64,000 bases of DNA from assembly GCA_030998225.1 (NCBI GenBank), contig JAPYXD010000308.1, forward strand, positions 4,350,001 through 4,414,000. The letters are read 5' to 3'. The first letter of the stretch is position 1, and every line of letters begins with the position of its first letter. The stretch comes from Diplolepis rosae (lineage: Eukaryota > Arthropoda > Insecta > Hymenoptera > Diplolepididae). The translations under genes and the position numbers were made by a program. The notes under the pieces are model-generated. The model searched no databases. It saw nothing but the letters and a program-made list of their open reading frames with translations, and was not told the DNA's origin. Of this stretch, positions 48,981 through 61,611 are shown piece by piece.

Positions 48981-51900
48981 ATTTACGGACTCTGACTAGA
49001 ACTAAAGTGGCCAAGTAATGCGCGAGTTCTTAGAAGTATAAGAATTTTTACAAGTGGCCAACTAAAACGCGAGTTAAACGAAGTCTGTCTTGAAAAGAGT
49101 GGCCAAGTAATGCGCGAATTCTTAGGAGTAAGAGAATTTTTATAAAGTGGCCAAGTAATACGTGAAAATTCCGTACTCTGACTTAAAGTAAAGTGGCCAA
49201 GTAATGCGCGAGTTCTTAGGAGTGTAAGAATTTTTATAAAGTGGCCAAGTAATACGCGAATTCATAGGAGTATAAGAATTTTTCTAAAGTGGTCAAGTAG
49301 TACGCGAGATTTCCGGACTCTGACTTTAAGTAAGGTGGCCAAGTAATGCGCGAGTTCTTAGGAGTATAAGAATTTTTATAAGTAGCCAAGTAATACGCGA
49401 GTTAAACGAAGTCTGTCTTAAAAAGAGTGGCCAAGTAATGCGCGAATTCTTAGGAGTATAAGAATTTTTCTAAAGTGGCCAAGTAATACGCGAGATTTCC
49501 GGACTCTGACCTTAAGTAAGGTGGCCAAGTAATGCGCGAGTTCAATGGACCACAGGACTGATATAAATACATAAGTGGTCTCGTAATACGCGAGTTAAAC
49601 GAAGTCTGTCTTGAAAAGAGTGGCCAAGTAATGCGCGAATTCTTAGGAGTGTAAGAATTGTTATAAAGTGGCCAACTAATACGCGAGATTTCCGGACTCT
49701 GACTTAAAGTAAGGTGGCCAAGTAATGCGCGAGTTCTGAAGAGTATAAGAATTTTTATAAGTAGCCAAGTAATACGCGAGTTAAACGAAGTCTGTCTTAA
49801 AAAGAGTGGCCAAGTAATGCGCGAATTCTTAGGAGTATAAGAATTTTTCTAAAGTGGCCAAGTAATACGCGAGATTTCCGGACTCTGACCTTAAGTAAGG
49901 TGGCCAAGTAATGCGCGAGTTCTTAGGATTATAAGAATTTTTCTAAAGTGGCCAAGTAATACGCGAGATTTCCGGACTCTGACCTTAAGTAAGGTGGCCA
50001 AGTAATGCGCGAGTTCTTAGGATTATAAGAATTTTTCTAAAGTGGCCAAGTAATACGCGAGATTTCCGGACTCTGACTTTAAATAAGGTGGCCAAGTAAT
50101 GCGCGAATTCTTAGAAGTATAAGAATTTTTCTAAAGTGGCCAAGTAATACGCGAGATTTCCGGACTTTGACCTTAAGTAAGGTGGCCAAGTAATGCGCGA
50201 GTTCAATGGACCACAGGACTGATATAAATACATAAGTGGTGTCGTAATACGCGAGTTAAACGAAGTCTGTCTTAAAAAGAGTGTCCAAGTAATGCGCGAA
50301 TTCTTAGGAGTGTAAGAATTTTTATAAAGTGGCCAAGTAATGCGCGAGATTTCCGGACTCTGACTTAAAGTAAAGTGGCCAAGTAATGCGCGAGTTCTTA
50401 GGATTATAAGAATTTTCCTAAAGTGGCCAAGTAATACGCGAGATTTCCGGACTCTGACTTTAAATAAGGTGGCCAAGTAATGCGCGAATTCTTAGGAGTA
50501 TAAGAATTTTTCTAAAGTGGCCAAGTAATACGCGAGATTTCCGGACTCTGACCTTAAGTAAGGTGGCCAAGTAATGCGCGAGTTCAATGGACCACAGGAC
50601 TGATATAAATACATAAGTGGTCTCGTAATACGCGAGTTAAACGAAGTCTGTCTTGAAAAGAGTGGCCAAGTAATGCGCGAATTCTTAGGAGTGTAAGAAT
50701 TGTTATAAAGTGGCCAACTAATACGCGAGATTTCCGGACTCTGACTTAAAGTAAAGTGGCCAAGTAATACGCGAGTTCTTAGGATTATAAGAATTTTTCT
50801 AAAGTGGCCAAGTAATACGCGAGATTTCCGGACTCTGACTTTAAGTAAGGTGGCCAAGTAATGCGCGAGTTCTTAGGAGTATAAGAATTTTTATAAGTAG
50901 CCAAGTAATACGCGAGTTAAACGAAGTCTGTCTTGAAAAGAGTGGCCAAGTAATGCGCGAATTCTTAGGAGTAAGAGAATTTTTATAAAGTGGCCAAGTA
51001 ATACGTGAAAATTCCGTACTCTGACTTAAAGTAAAGTGGCCAAGTAATGCGCGAGTTCTTAGGAGTGTAAGAATTTTTATAACGTGGCCAAGTAATACGC
51101 GAATTCATAGGAGTATAAGAATTTTTCTAAAGTGGCCAAGTAGTGCGCGAGATTTCCGGACTCTGACTTTAAGTAAGGTGGCCAAGTAATGCGCGAGTTC
51201 TTAGGAGTATAAGAATTTTTATAAGTGGCCAAGTAATACGCGAGTTAAACGAAGTCTGTCTTGAAAAGAGTGGCCAAGTAATGCGCGAATTCTTAGGAGT
51301 AAGAGAATTTTTATAAAGTGGCCAAGTAATACGTGAAAATTCCGTACTCTGACTTAAAGTAAAGTGGCCAAGTAATGCGCGAGTTCTTAGGAGTATAAGA
51401 ATTTTTATAAGTGGCCAAGTAATACGCGAGATTTCCGGACTCTGACTTTAAGTAAGGTGGCCAAGTAATGCGCGAGTTCTTAGGAGTATAAGAATTTTTA
51501 TAAGTAGCCAAGTAATACGCGAGTTAAACGAAGTCTGTCTTGAAAAGAGTGGCCAAGTAATGCGCGAATTCTTAGGAGTAAGAGAATTTTTATAAAGTGG
51601 CCAAGTAATACGTGAAAATTCCGTACTCTGACTTAAAGTAAAGTGGCCAAGTAATGCGCGAGTTCTTAGGAGTGTAAGAATTTTTATAAAGTGGCCAAGT
51701 AATACGCGAATTCATAGGAGTATAAGAATTTTTCTAAAGTGGTCAAGTAGTACGCGAGATTTCCGGACTCTGACTTTAAGTAAGGTGGCCAAGTAATGCG
51801 CGAGTTCTTAGGAGTATAAGAATTTTTATAAGTAGCCAAGTAATACGCGAGTTAAACGAAGTCTGTCTTAAAAAGAGTGGCCAAGTAATGCGCGAATTCT

Positions 51901-54900
51901 TAGGAGTATAAGAATTTTTCTAAAGTGGCCAAGTAATACGCGAGATTTCCGGACTCTGACTTTAAATAAGGTGGCCAAGTAATGCGCGAATTCTTAGGAG
52001 TATAAGAATTTTTATAAAGTGGCCAAGTAATACGCGAGATTTCCGGGCTCTGACTTAAAATAAGGTGGCCAAGTAATGCGCGAATTCTTAGGAGTATAAG
52101 AATTTTTATAAAGTGGCCAAGTAATACGCGAATTCATAGGAGTATAAGAATTTTTATAAAGTGGCCAAGTAGTACGCGAGATTTCCGGACTCTGACTTTA
52201 AGTAAGGTGGCCAAGTAATACGCGAGTTCTTAGGAGTATAAGAATTTTTATAAGAGGCCAACTAATACGCGAGATTTCCGGGCTCTGAGTTTAAATATTG
52301 TGGCCAAGTAATGCGCGAATTCTTAGGAGTATAAGAATTGTTATAAAGTAGCCAACTAATACGCGAGATTTCCGGACTCTGACTTAAAGTAAAGTGGCCA
52401 AGTAATGCGCGAGTTCTTAGGATTATAAGAATTTTTCTAAAGTGGCCAAGTAATACGCGAGATTTCCGGACTCTGACCTTAAGTAAGGTGGCCAAGTAAT
52501 GCGCGAGTTCAATGGACCTCATGACTGATATAAATACATAAGTGGCCTCGTAATACGCGAGTTAGACGAAGCCTGTCCTGAAAAGAGTTGCCAAATAATG
52601 CGCGAGATTTCCGGACTCTGACTTTAAGTAAGGTGGCCAAGTAATGCGCGAGTTCTTAGGATCATAAGAATTTTTCTAAAGTGGCCAAGTAATACGCGAG
52701 ATTTCCGGACTCTGACCTTAAGTAAGGTGGCCAAGTAAGGCGCGAGTTCAATGGACCACAGGACTGATATAAATACATAAGTGGTCTCGTAATACGCGAG
52801 TTAAACGAAGTCTGTCTTGAAAAGAGTGGCCAAGTAATGCGCGAATTCTTAGGAGTATAAGAATTGTTATAAAGTGGCCAACTAATACGCGAGATTTACG
52901 GACTCTGACTAGAACTAAAGTGGCCCAGTAATGCGCGAGTTCTTAGGAGTATAAGAATTTTTATAAGTGGCCAAGTAATACGCGAGTTAAACGAAGTCTG
53001 TCTTGAAAAGAGTGGCCAAGTAATGCGCGATTTCTTAGGAGTAAGAGAATTTTTATAAAGTGGCCAAGTAATACGTGAAAATTCCGTACTCTGACCTTAA
53101 GTAAGGTGGCCAGGTAATGCGCGAGTTCAATGGACCACAGGACTGATATAAATACATAAGTGGTCTCGTAATACGCGAGTTAAACGAAGTCTGTATTGAA
53201 AAGAGTGGCCAAGTAATGCGCGAATTCTTAGGAGTGTAAGAATTGTTATAAAGTGGCCAACTAATACGCGAGATTTCCGGACTCTGACTTTAAGTAAGGT
53301 GGCCAAGTAATGCGCGAGTTCTTAGGAGTATAAGAATTTTTATAAGTAGCCAAGTAATACGCGAGTTAAACGAAGTCTGTCTTAAAAAGAGTGGCCAAGT
53401 AATGCGCGAATTCTTAGGAGTATAAGAATTTTTCTAAAGTGGCCAAGTAATACGCGAGATTTCCGGACTCTGACCTTAAGTAAGGTGGCCAAGTAATGCG
53501 CGAGTTCTTAGGATTATAAGAATTTTTCTAAAGTGGCCAAGTAATACGCGAGATTTCCGGACTCTGACCTTAAGTAAGGTGGCCAAGTAATGCGCGAGTT
53601 CTTAGGATTATAAGAATTTTTCTAAAGTGGCCAAGTAATACGCGAGATTTCCGGACTCTGACTTTAAATAAGGTGGCCAAGTAATGCGCGAATTCTTAGG
53701 AGTATAAGAATTTTTCTAAAGTGGCCAAGTAATACGCGAGATTTCCGGACTCTGACCTTAAGTAAGGTGGCCAAGTAATGCGCGAGTTCAATGGACCACA
53801 GGACTGATATAAATACATAAGTGGTCTCGTAATACGCGAGTTAAACGAAGTCTGTCTTAAAAAGAGTGGCCAAGTAATGCGCGAATTCTTAGGAGTATAA
53901 GAATTTTTCTAAAGTGGCCAAGTAATACGCGAGATTTCCGGACTCTGACCTTAAGTAAGGTGGCCAAGTAATGCGCGAGTTCAATGGACCACAGGACTGA
54001 TATAAATACATAAGTGGTCTCGTAATACGCGAGTTAAACGAAGTCTGTCTTGAAAAGAGTGGCCAAGTAATGCGCGAATTCTTAGGAGTATAAGAATTGT
54101 TATAAAGTGGCCAACTAATACGCGAGATTTCCGGACTCTGACTTTAAGTAAGGTGGCCAAGTAATGCGCGAGTTCTTAGGAGTATAAGAATTTTTATAAG
54201 TAGCCAAGTAATACGCGAGTTAAACGAAGTCTGTCTTAAAAAGAGTGGCCAAGTAATGCGCGAATTCTTAGGAGTATAAGAATTTTTCTAAAGTGGCCAA
54301 GTAATACGCGAGATTTCCGGACTCTGACCTTAAGAAAGGTGGCCAAGTAATGCGCGAATTCTTAGGAGTGTAAGAATTTTTCTAAAGTGGCCAAGTAATA
54401 CGCGAGATTTCCGGACTCTGACCTTAAGTAAGGTGGCCAAGTAATGCGCGAGTTCAATGGACCACAGGACTGATATAAATACATAAGTGGTCTCGTAATA
54501 CGCGAGTTAAACGAAGTCTGTCTTGAAAAGAGTGGCCAAGTAATGCGCGAATTCTTAGGAGTATAAGAATTGTTATAAAGTGGCCAACTAATACGCGAGA
54601 TTTCCGGACTCTGACTTAAAGTAAAGTGGCCAAGTAATGCGCGAGTTCTTAGGAGTATAAGAATTTTTATAAGTAGCCAAGTAATACGCGAGTTAAACGA
54701 AGTCTGTCTTGAAAAGAGTGGCCAAGTAATGCTCGAATTGTTAGGAGTAAGAGAATTTTTTTAATGTGGCCAAGTAATACGTTAAAATTGCGTACTCTGA
54801 ATTAAAGTAAAGTGTCCAAGTAATGCGCGAGTTCTTAGGAGTGTAAGAATTTTTATAGAGTGGCCAAGTAATACGAGAATTCATTGGAGTATAAGAATTT

Positions 54901-57900
54901 TTCTAAAGTGGCCAAGTAGTGCGCGAGATTTCCGGACTCTGACCTTAAGTAAGGTGGCCAAGTAATGCGCGAGTTCTTAGGATTATAAGAATTTTTCTAA
55001 AGTGGCCAAGTAATACGCGAGATTTCCGGACTCTGACCTTAAGTAAGGTGGCCAAGTAATGCGCGAGTTCTTAGGATTATAAGAATTTTTCTAAAGTGGC
55101 CAAGTAATACGCGAGATTTCCGGACTCTGACCTTAAGTAAGGTGGCCAAGTAATGCGCGAGTTCTTAGGATTATAAGAATTTTTCTAAAGTGGCCAAGTA
55201 ATACGCGAGATTTCCGGACTCTGACTTTAAATAAGGTGGCCAAGTAATGCGCGAATTCTTAGGAGTATAAGAATTTTTCTAAAGTGGCCAAGTAATACGC
55301 GAGATTTCCGTACTATGACTTTAAGTAAGGTGGCGAAGTAATACGCGAGTTCAATGGACCACAGGACTGATATAAATACCTAAGTGGTCTCGTAATACGC
55401 GAGTTACACGAAGTCTGTCTTGAAAAGAGTGGCCAAGTAATGCGCGAATTCTTAGGAGTGTAAGAATTTTTATAAAGTGGCCAAGTAATGCGCGAGATTT
55501 CCGGACTCTGACTTAAAGTAAAGTGGCCAAGTAATGCGCGAGTTCTTAGGATTATAAGAATTTTCCTAAAGTGGCCAAGTAATACGCGAGATTTCCGGAC
55601 TCTGACTTTAAATAAGGTGGCCAAGTAATGCGCGAATTCTTAGGAGTATAAGAATTTTTCTAAAGTGGCCAAGTAATACGCGAGATTTCCGGACTCTGAC
55701 CTTAAGTAAGGTGGCCAAGTAATGCGCGAGTTCAATGGACCACAGGACTGATATAAATACATAAGTGGTCTCGTAATACGCGAGTTAAACGAAGTCTGTC
55801 TTGAAAAGAGTGGCCAAGTAATGCGCGAATTCTTAGGAGTGTAAGAATTGTTATAAAGTGGCCAACTAATACGCGAGATTTCCGGACTCTGACTTAAAGT
55901 AAAGTGGCCAAGTAATGCGCGAGTTCTTAGGAGTATAAGAATTTTTATAAGTAGCCAAGTAATACGCGAGTTAAACGAAGTCTGTCTTGAAAAGAGTGGC
56001 CAAGTAATGCGCGAATTCTTAGGAGTAAGAGAATTTTTATAAAGTGGCCAAGTAATACGTGAAAATTCCGTACTCTGACTTAAAGTAAAGTGGCCAAGTA
56101 ATGCGCGAGTTCTTAGGAGTGTAAGAATTTTTATAAAGTGGCCAAGTAATACGCGAATTCATAGGAGTATAAGAATTTTTCTAAAGTGGCCAAGTAGTAC
56201 GCGAGATTTCCGGACTCTGACTTTAAGTAAGGTGGCCAAGTAATGCGCGAGTTCTTAGGAGTATAAGAATTTTTATAAGTGGCCAAGTAATACGCGAGTT
56301 AAACGAAGTCTGTCTTGAAAAGAGTGGCCAAGTAATGCGCGAATTCTTAGGAGTAAGAGAATTTTTATAAAGTGGCCAAGTAATACGTGAAAATTCCGTA
56401 CTCTGACTTAAAGTAAAGTGGCCAAGTAAGGCGCGAGTTCTTATGAGTATAAGAATTTTTATAAGTGGCCAAGTAATACGCGAGTTAAACGAAGTCTGTC
56501 TTGAAAAGAGTGGCCAAGTAATGCGCGAATTTTTAGGAGTATAAGAATTGTTATAGAGAGGCCAACTAATACGCGAGATTTCCGGACTTTGACTTAAAGT
56601 AAGGTGGCCAAGTAATGCGCGAATTCTTAGGAGTATAAGAATTTTTCTAAAGTGGCCAAGTAATACGCGAGATTTCCGGACTCTGACTTTAAATAAGGTG
56701 GCCAAGTAATGCGCGAATTCTTAGGAGTATAAGAATTTTTATAAAGTGGCCAAGTAATACGCGAGATTTCCGGGCTCTGACTTAAAATAAGGTGGCCAAG
56801 TAATGCTCGAATTCTTAGGAGTATAAGAATTTTTATAAAGTGGCCAAGTAATACGCGAATTCATAGGAGTATAAGAATTTTTCTAAAGTGGCCAAGTAGT
56901 ACGCGAGATTTCCGGACTCTGACTTAAAGTAAAGTGGCCAAGTAATGCGCGAGTTCTTAGGATTATAAGAATTTTTCTAAAGTGGCCAAGTAATACGCGA
57001 GATTTCCGGACTCTGACTTTAAATAAGGTGGCCAAGTAATGCGCGAATTCTTAGGAGTATAAGAATTTTTCTAAAGTGGCCAAGTAATACGCGAGATTTC
57101 CGGACTCTGACCTTAAGTAAGGTGGCCAAGTAATGCGCGAGTTCAATGGACCTCATGACTGATATAAATACATAAGTGGCCTCGTAATACGCGAGTTAGA
57201 CGAAGCCTGTCCTGAAAAGAGTGGCCAAATAATGCGCGAGATTTCCGGACTCTGACTTTAAGTAAGGTGGCCAAGTAATGCGCGAGTTCTTCTGAGTATA
57301 AGAATTTTTATAAGTAGCCAAGTAATACGCGAGTTACACGAAGTCTGTCTTGAAAAGAGTGGCCAAGTAATGCGCGAATTCTTAGGAGTATAAGAAATGT
57401 TATAAAGTGGCCAACTAATACGCGAGATTTCCGGACTCTGACTAGAACTAAAGTGGCCAAGTAATGCGCGAGTTCTTAGAAGTATAAGAATTTTTACAAG
57501 TGGCCAACTAATACGCGAGTTAAACGAAGTCTGTCTTGAAAAGAGTGGCCAAGTAATGCGCGAATTCTTAGGAGTAAGAGAATTTTTATAAAGTGGCCAA
57601 GTAATACGTGAAAATTCCGTACTCTGACTTAAAGTAAAGTGGCCAAGTAATGCGCGAGTTCTTAGGAGTATAAGAATTTTTATAAGTGGCCAAGTAATAC
57701 GCGAGTTAAACGAAGTCTGTCTTGAAAAGAGTGGCCAAGTAATGCGCGAATTTTTAGGAGTATAAGAATTGTTATAGAGAGGCCAACTAATACGCGAGAT
57801 TTCCGGACTTTGACTTAAAGTAAGGTGGCCAAGTAATGCGCGAATGCTTAGGAGTATAAGAATTGTTATAAAGTGGCCAACTAATACGCGAGATTTCCGA

Positions 57901-57938
57901 ATTCTGACCTAAATAAGGTAGCCAAGTAATGCGCGAGT

Positions 57939-58042
57939 TTCAACAAAATCTGGCCCAGATAAAATGGCCAGATGTGAGATCATAAAACCTGAAGGGACGA
58001 CTGAAATACATGGTGGAGTCCCAATTTCTCAGGTCAGATTTT
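57939..58042 (-). other. PLE 3' untranslated segment between gene and satellite
   Basis: About 100 bp of non-satellite sequence. In PLE sense it runs from the stop codon to the first satellite monomer with no block-A sequence between, which shows that the downstream repeat opens with satellite. It contains a short inverted pair, TCTGGCC and GGCCAGA. Confidence 0.6.
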
Positions 58043-60575
58043 TTATGACCCTTTTTTAAGTATAGGGTTGTAAATCTTAGAAAGGTTTTCTATGTCAGTT
58101 CTAAGATTCACTGCATCGTCCGTACCTGCAATGTGACACATTTCCAACAGTAATCTTTTTTTATAGTGTATTTCGTTAGCTAGGATTTTTGTTCTGTCAA
58201 AATCGAAGAAATGGTCTTTCTCAATTGTATGTTTAGTTAGTGCATTTTGTTTATTAGGGCTTTCTCTAATGTTGTTTTTATGTTCTTTTAACCTGTTTTT
58301 AAGGAACCTTTTAGTTTGACCTATATAGACGGCTTTGCAATCATTCCCTTTGCAAGGAACGCTGTAGACGATGTTGGACGATAGTTCTTTAGGAATTTTA
58401 TCTTTGGTTGGCTTGAATATCATTTTTAGATTTTTTTGATTTTTATACGCGGTTTTCAAGTTGTAGCTGTGTAGGATTCCCGATATTTTTTCTGACAGAC
58501 CTTCGATATAAGGAATGCTAATGAAAGGTTTGATTTCCGCGTTTATGTCGATATGATTGTTGCCTAATCGTGTTTTTTGTTCAAGGGTAAGAAGTCTCTG
58601 GTTAATAATGTCTTGTGTGAAACAAGGTGGGTAGTCATTTTCATCTAGTGTATCTGTAATTAATTTAAGGTTGTTTTTTTGAAATTTCTTGTCTGAAAGT
58701 AAAATTGCTCTGTCAACCAAGTTGTTAATTACACTTTTTTTATATCTAAGGGGGTGGTGGGAGTTGAAGTTAAGGTATCTGCCTGACCAACTAGGCTTTC
58801 TATACCAATTGAAAGATAGTTTTTGGTTCTGTTTCCTCGTGATAGAGACGTCTAAGAAATTGATAGCACCACCGACCTCTTTTTCTAGAGTGAATTCAAT
58901 ATTGAGGGGGTTAGTATTGAAAATTTGTAAAATGCGGTCAACATGTGTGTTGGGAACCATGATGAAAATATCGTCAACGTAACGAAAATAGACAGGTACT
59001 TCAAAGTCAAGGTTGGAAAGTCTGTCTTTCTCTAGGTCATCCATCACTAAATCAGCAAGGACGGGGGAGAAAGGAGAACCCATTGGTAATCCACGTTTTT
59101 GGAAATAAGTTTTGCCCTCAAAGTTAAAATCTGTGCTGTCTAAGCATAATCGCAACCCTTCTTCGAAATCTCTCCATGGTAATGATACTTTGCGACGAAT
59201 CTCATCCCATCTACTTTTTACTGCAGAGATAGCTGCTTCCTTGGGTACATTTGTGAAGAGAGAGACTACATCTAATGAGGCCAGAACATAGTTATCCGGG
59301 ACGTTCACATTTTTAAGTTTTTTAACTAATTCAAAACTGTTGATGATTTTTGATCTAGGTGGGGTAGTGTTTTTGGATATGGTAGAGCTGAAGAATGAAG
59401 CTAGATTGTAAGTTGGGCTGCCCTCATAGGAAACAATTGGTCTAACAGGAATACTTTCTTTTGTGAATTTTGGGTAATCCGTAAAATCTCGAGGGAACGG
59501 CATTGGAAGACTTTAAATCCTTAGCTAACAGGTTGTTAATTAGACTCTTGTTTTCCCATGATTTGACTAGAGAATTGACTTTATTTTGTATTTTAGTTGT
59601 TGTGTCTTTGGGGCGGACTTGGTATGTGTTCTCGTCTTGTAAAAGGTTTTTAACTTTCTCATTATAATCTGTTCGCGTCAAGGCTACTGTGGTGTTACCT
59701 TTGTCTGCCCTGGTAAAAACTATGTCCGGATTATTTTTAACGAAATTTCTAGCTTCTTTGATTTCTTTAACAGGCTGTACGAATTTAGATTTATGCTCGT
59801 TGCCACATTTTTTAAAATTATTAACAGCATTTGCGACTTTAAGTCGCATTTCATCATGTGATTCCGGATTAATTTTATTAATGTTAGATTCAATGTCCGC
59901 GATGATAGTATAAGTAGGAATTTCCCGTTTTTTAATAGTAACCCCGAAATTTATACCTAAGCTAGCTATTTTTGCGACATTTTCCGGGATTTGATTTCCT
60001 GTCAGGTTTTTGAACCACTTTTGGTTGAGTTTGCTGTTTGAAACAGTCTTTTTATTGTAATGTATCGCGTTAATTAGACAATCCAATTTCCTTTTGCACT
60101 TTAATTTACTTTCCTCGAATTGGCGCGAGACTTTCCTGGATTCAAATTCAAAAAATCTGTCGAACACGTGGTCTGGAAAAACAGCAAAAATTCTATTTTC
60201 AAGATGTCCAACCCGATTCTCGAGATTCCTTAAATGTGCGCATATATCGCGAATCTCGAGATTCAGAATGGACTTCTGAAAGGTGATATGCAAGTTTGAG
60301 AAACGTTTACCCATACTTCTGGAATTGAACCCGATGGTTTGAGTTCCAAGTACTTGTAAGTGTTTGGGAACAACTTCAAGTTTCCTACAACGTAATAGAA
60401 AAATTCTTTGATTAAAACTTTTTGCAATTTCCAGATTCGATTGAGACCATTTTTTGAGGAGTGATGCCTCCTCATATCCATATCTTTCTTCAATTTGTTT
60501 GTAAAAACCCATCCCATTTCTACCCCCCTGATTGTTGCCATTTGTAAAATTATATCGTGACATGTTTCCGTACAT
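58043..60575 (-). pseudogene. Penelope-like polyprotein: reverse transcriptase plus GIY-YIG endonuclease, one frameshift
   Basis: Two overlapping frames, 60575-59442 (377 residues) and 59503-58043 (486), make one PLE protein of about 840 residues. The upstream part has a PLE-specific N-terminus, DKGNTTVALTRTDY, and ends at the conserved YGLPKIHK. The downstream part continues with IPVRPIVS, LASLDVVSLFTNVP (RT motif A), GLPMGSPFSPVLADL (motif B), YVDD (catalytic motif C) and then the endonuclease: VYSVPC-x4-C, AVYIGQTKRFLKNRLKEH, LLLEM and YNPIL, which hold the expected Y, R, H, E and N. The frame changes in an A4 run near 59485, where one extra A would explain it. All catalytic motifs look intact. 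The enzyme should copy its RNA at nicked DNA ends. Confidence 0.9.
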
Positions 60576-60604
60576 GTTCCTTGTTACATTGACCCACAGT
60601 TATA

Positions 60605-61611
60605 ATTCTGTAATATTTATTTTGGCTTGGGGTCAGCTTAGTTTCTAATTATTTATGTCATCGAGGACATAAACATTAGGAAGGCAAACGTTTCGGCCAC
60701 AGATGGGGGCCCTCTTCAGTGCCAATTAGCTTAATTGTAACCTTTAAATATTTATTAACTAATACATGCAATTAAGAAATATATGGTATTTTTTGTTTTT
60801 TTGTTTTTTTTTTTTCTTTTGCTTATTAATTAAAAATAGAGTAAACATGCAGAAAAACTTATGAGTAAGCGAGTTTCTAGGTGTGAAGAACAAGGCCGTT
60901 CCAAAGACTGCTCCAACAAGTAATCCTCTCCCACAGGAACCGTGAAAAATGCGGCCGCGGAACGCCCTCCCTCAAGGGCACATATATAAACACAATTATT
61001 TCAAACCAGAAAGAAACAACACACGGGAGAATATAACGTGGGTCCTTGGTAAAGCACGCACAGCAAACCACACATATGCACGAGCACCAGAAGTAAAGGA
61101 CACTGAAGTTAAAACAATCAGAACATTGCAATTGGTACAGAAAAATTTTTATTTATTTTCTCAAAAACCACAGAGATGACAGACGGATGTAAGTCCACCA
61201 CTCTGCCACATGGCTAGAAGAAAACTGATTTGGGAATAACATGTGTTTAGGAAGACAAGTGTTCAGAGTTTGACGTATATGGAGAGCATTCTCCATGATA
61301 GGTCAGGTTCCAACACCAAGGGTTATACACAGTCAAAATTTACTTTAATGTCCCCGGCACTTGAGATTCCTATGTGCTCAAGCGTCCAAGGAAAGCAAAC
61401 CCCTACCACGTGTTCGAAGAATTCTGTAAGGAAAGGCACTCAATACGGTCCCGGCGTCGTAAAAATTATACACATTTTTGTGGATATAGAAAGTAAAATG
61501 CAGCTAAGGTGGAAATTCACGAAAAATTAATTTCCTGGTTTTTCGAAACCTCTGATTCTTGATAACTGGAACCCGGAAAAATACAATATTAAGTTTATAA
61601 GTATGATGTCC
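60605..61611 (-). repeat. Block A2: non-satellite part of the 5' Penelope terminal repeat
   Basis: Direct repeat of block A1, offset 36869 bp before the T tract and 36871 after it. It lies 29 bp upstream of the PLE start codon in gene sense, where a promoter-bearing terminal repeat is expected. Only a few substitutions separate it from A1. Confidence 0.85.
60690..60719 (-). ncRNA. Hammerhead-ribozyme-like core in block A2
   Basis: Same sequence as the core in block A1: CTGAAGA at 60719-60713 and GAAAC at 60694-60690 on the minus strand. It sits between the satellite and the PLE gene, so self-cleavage would release the 5' end of the PLE transcript. The same reservations about stems I and II apply. 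Confidence 0.35.

Larger units (their letters stand above)
24740..57938. repeat. 33-kb satellite array, 47-bp monomer with higher-order structure
   Basis: About 700 monomers of near 47 bp. Each has a conserved core, GTGGCCAAGTAATRCGCGAG, followed by one of a few variable halves: ATTTCCGGACTCTGAC, TTCTTAGGAGTATAAGAA, TTAAACGAAGTCTGTCTTG, or a longer TTCAATGGACC half. Halves alternate in set orders, giving ~94-bp dimers and longer higher-order units. The left edge (24748-24900) has decayed monomers; the interior is highly homogeneous. Minus-strand open frames arise because the core is open in all three frames, so they are not genes. Confidence 0.95.

Noticed and set aside
24949..57900. Dozens of minus-strand open frames of 66-160 residues in the satellite, with recurring LLGHF, ITWPL and YYLATL
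   Set aside because: These three peptides are the same core (complement of GTGGCCAAGTA) read in the three frames. A 47-bp monomer shifts frame at each step, so no codon selection is possible. They are a by-product of a stop-poor repeat.
24740..57938. CRISPR-like array (short repeat, variable spacer)
   Set aside because: The 'spacers' are a handful of recurring halves, not unique sequences, the host is eukaryotic and no cas genes exist.
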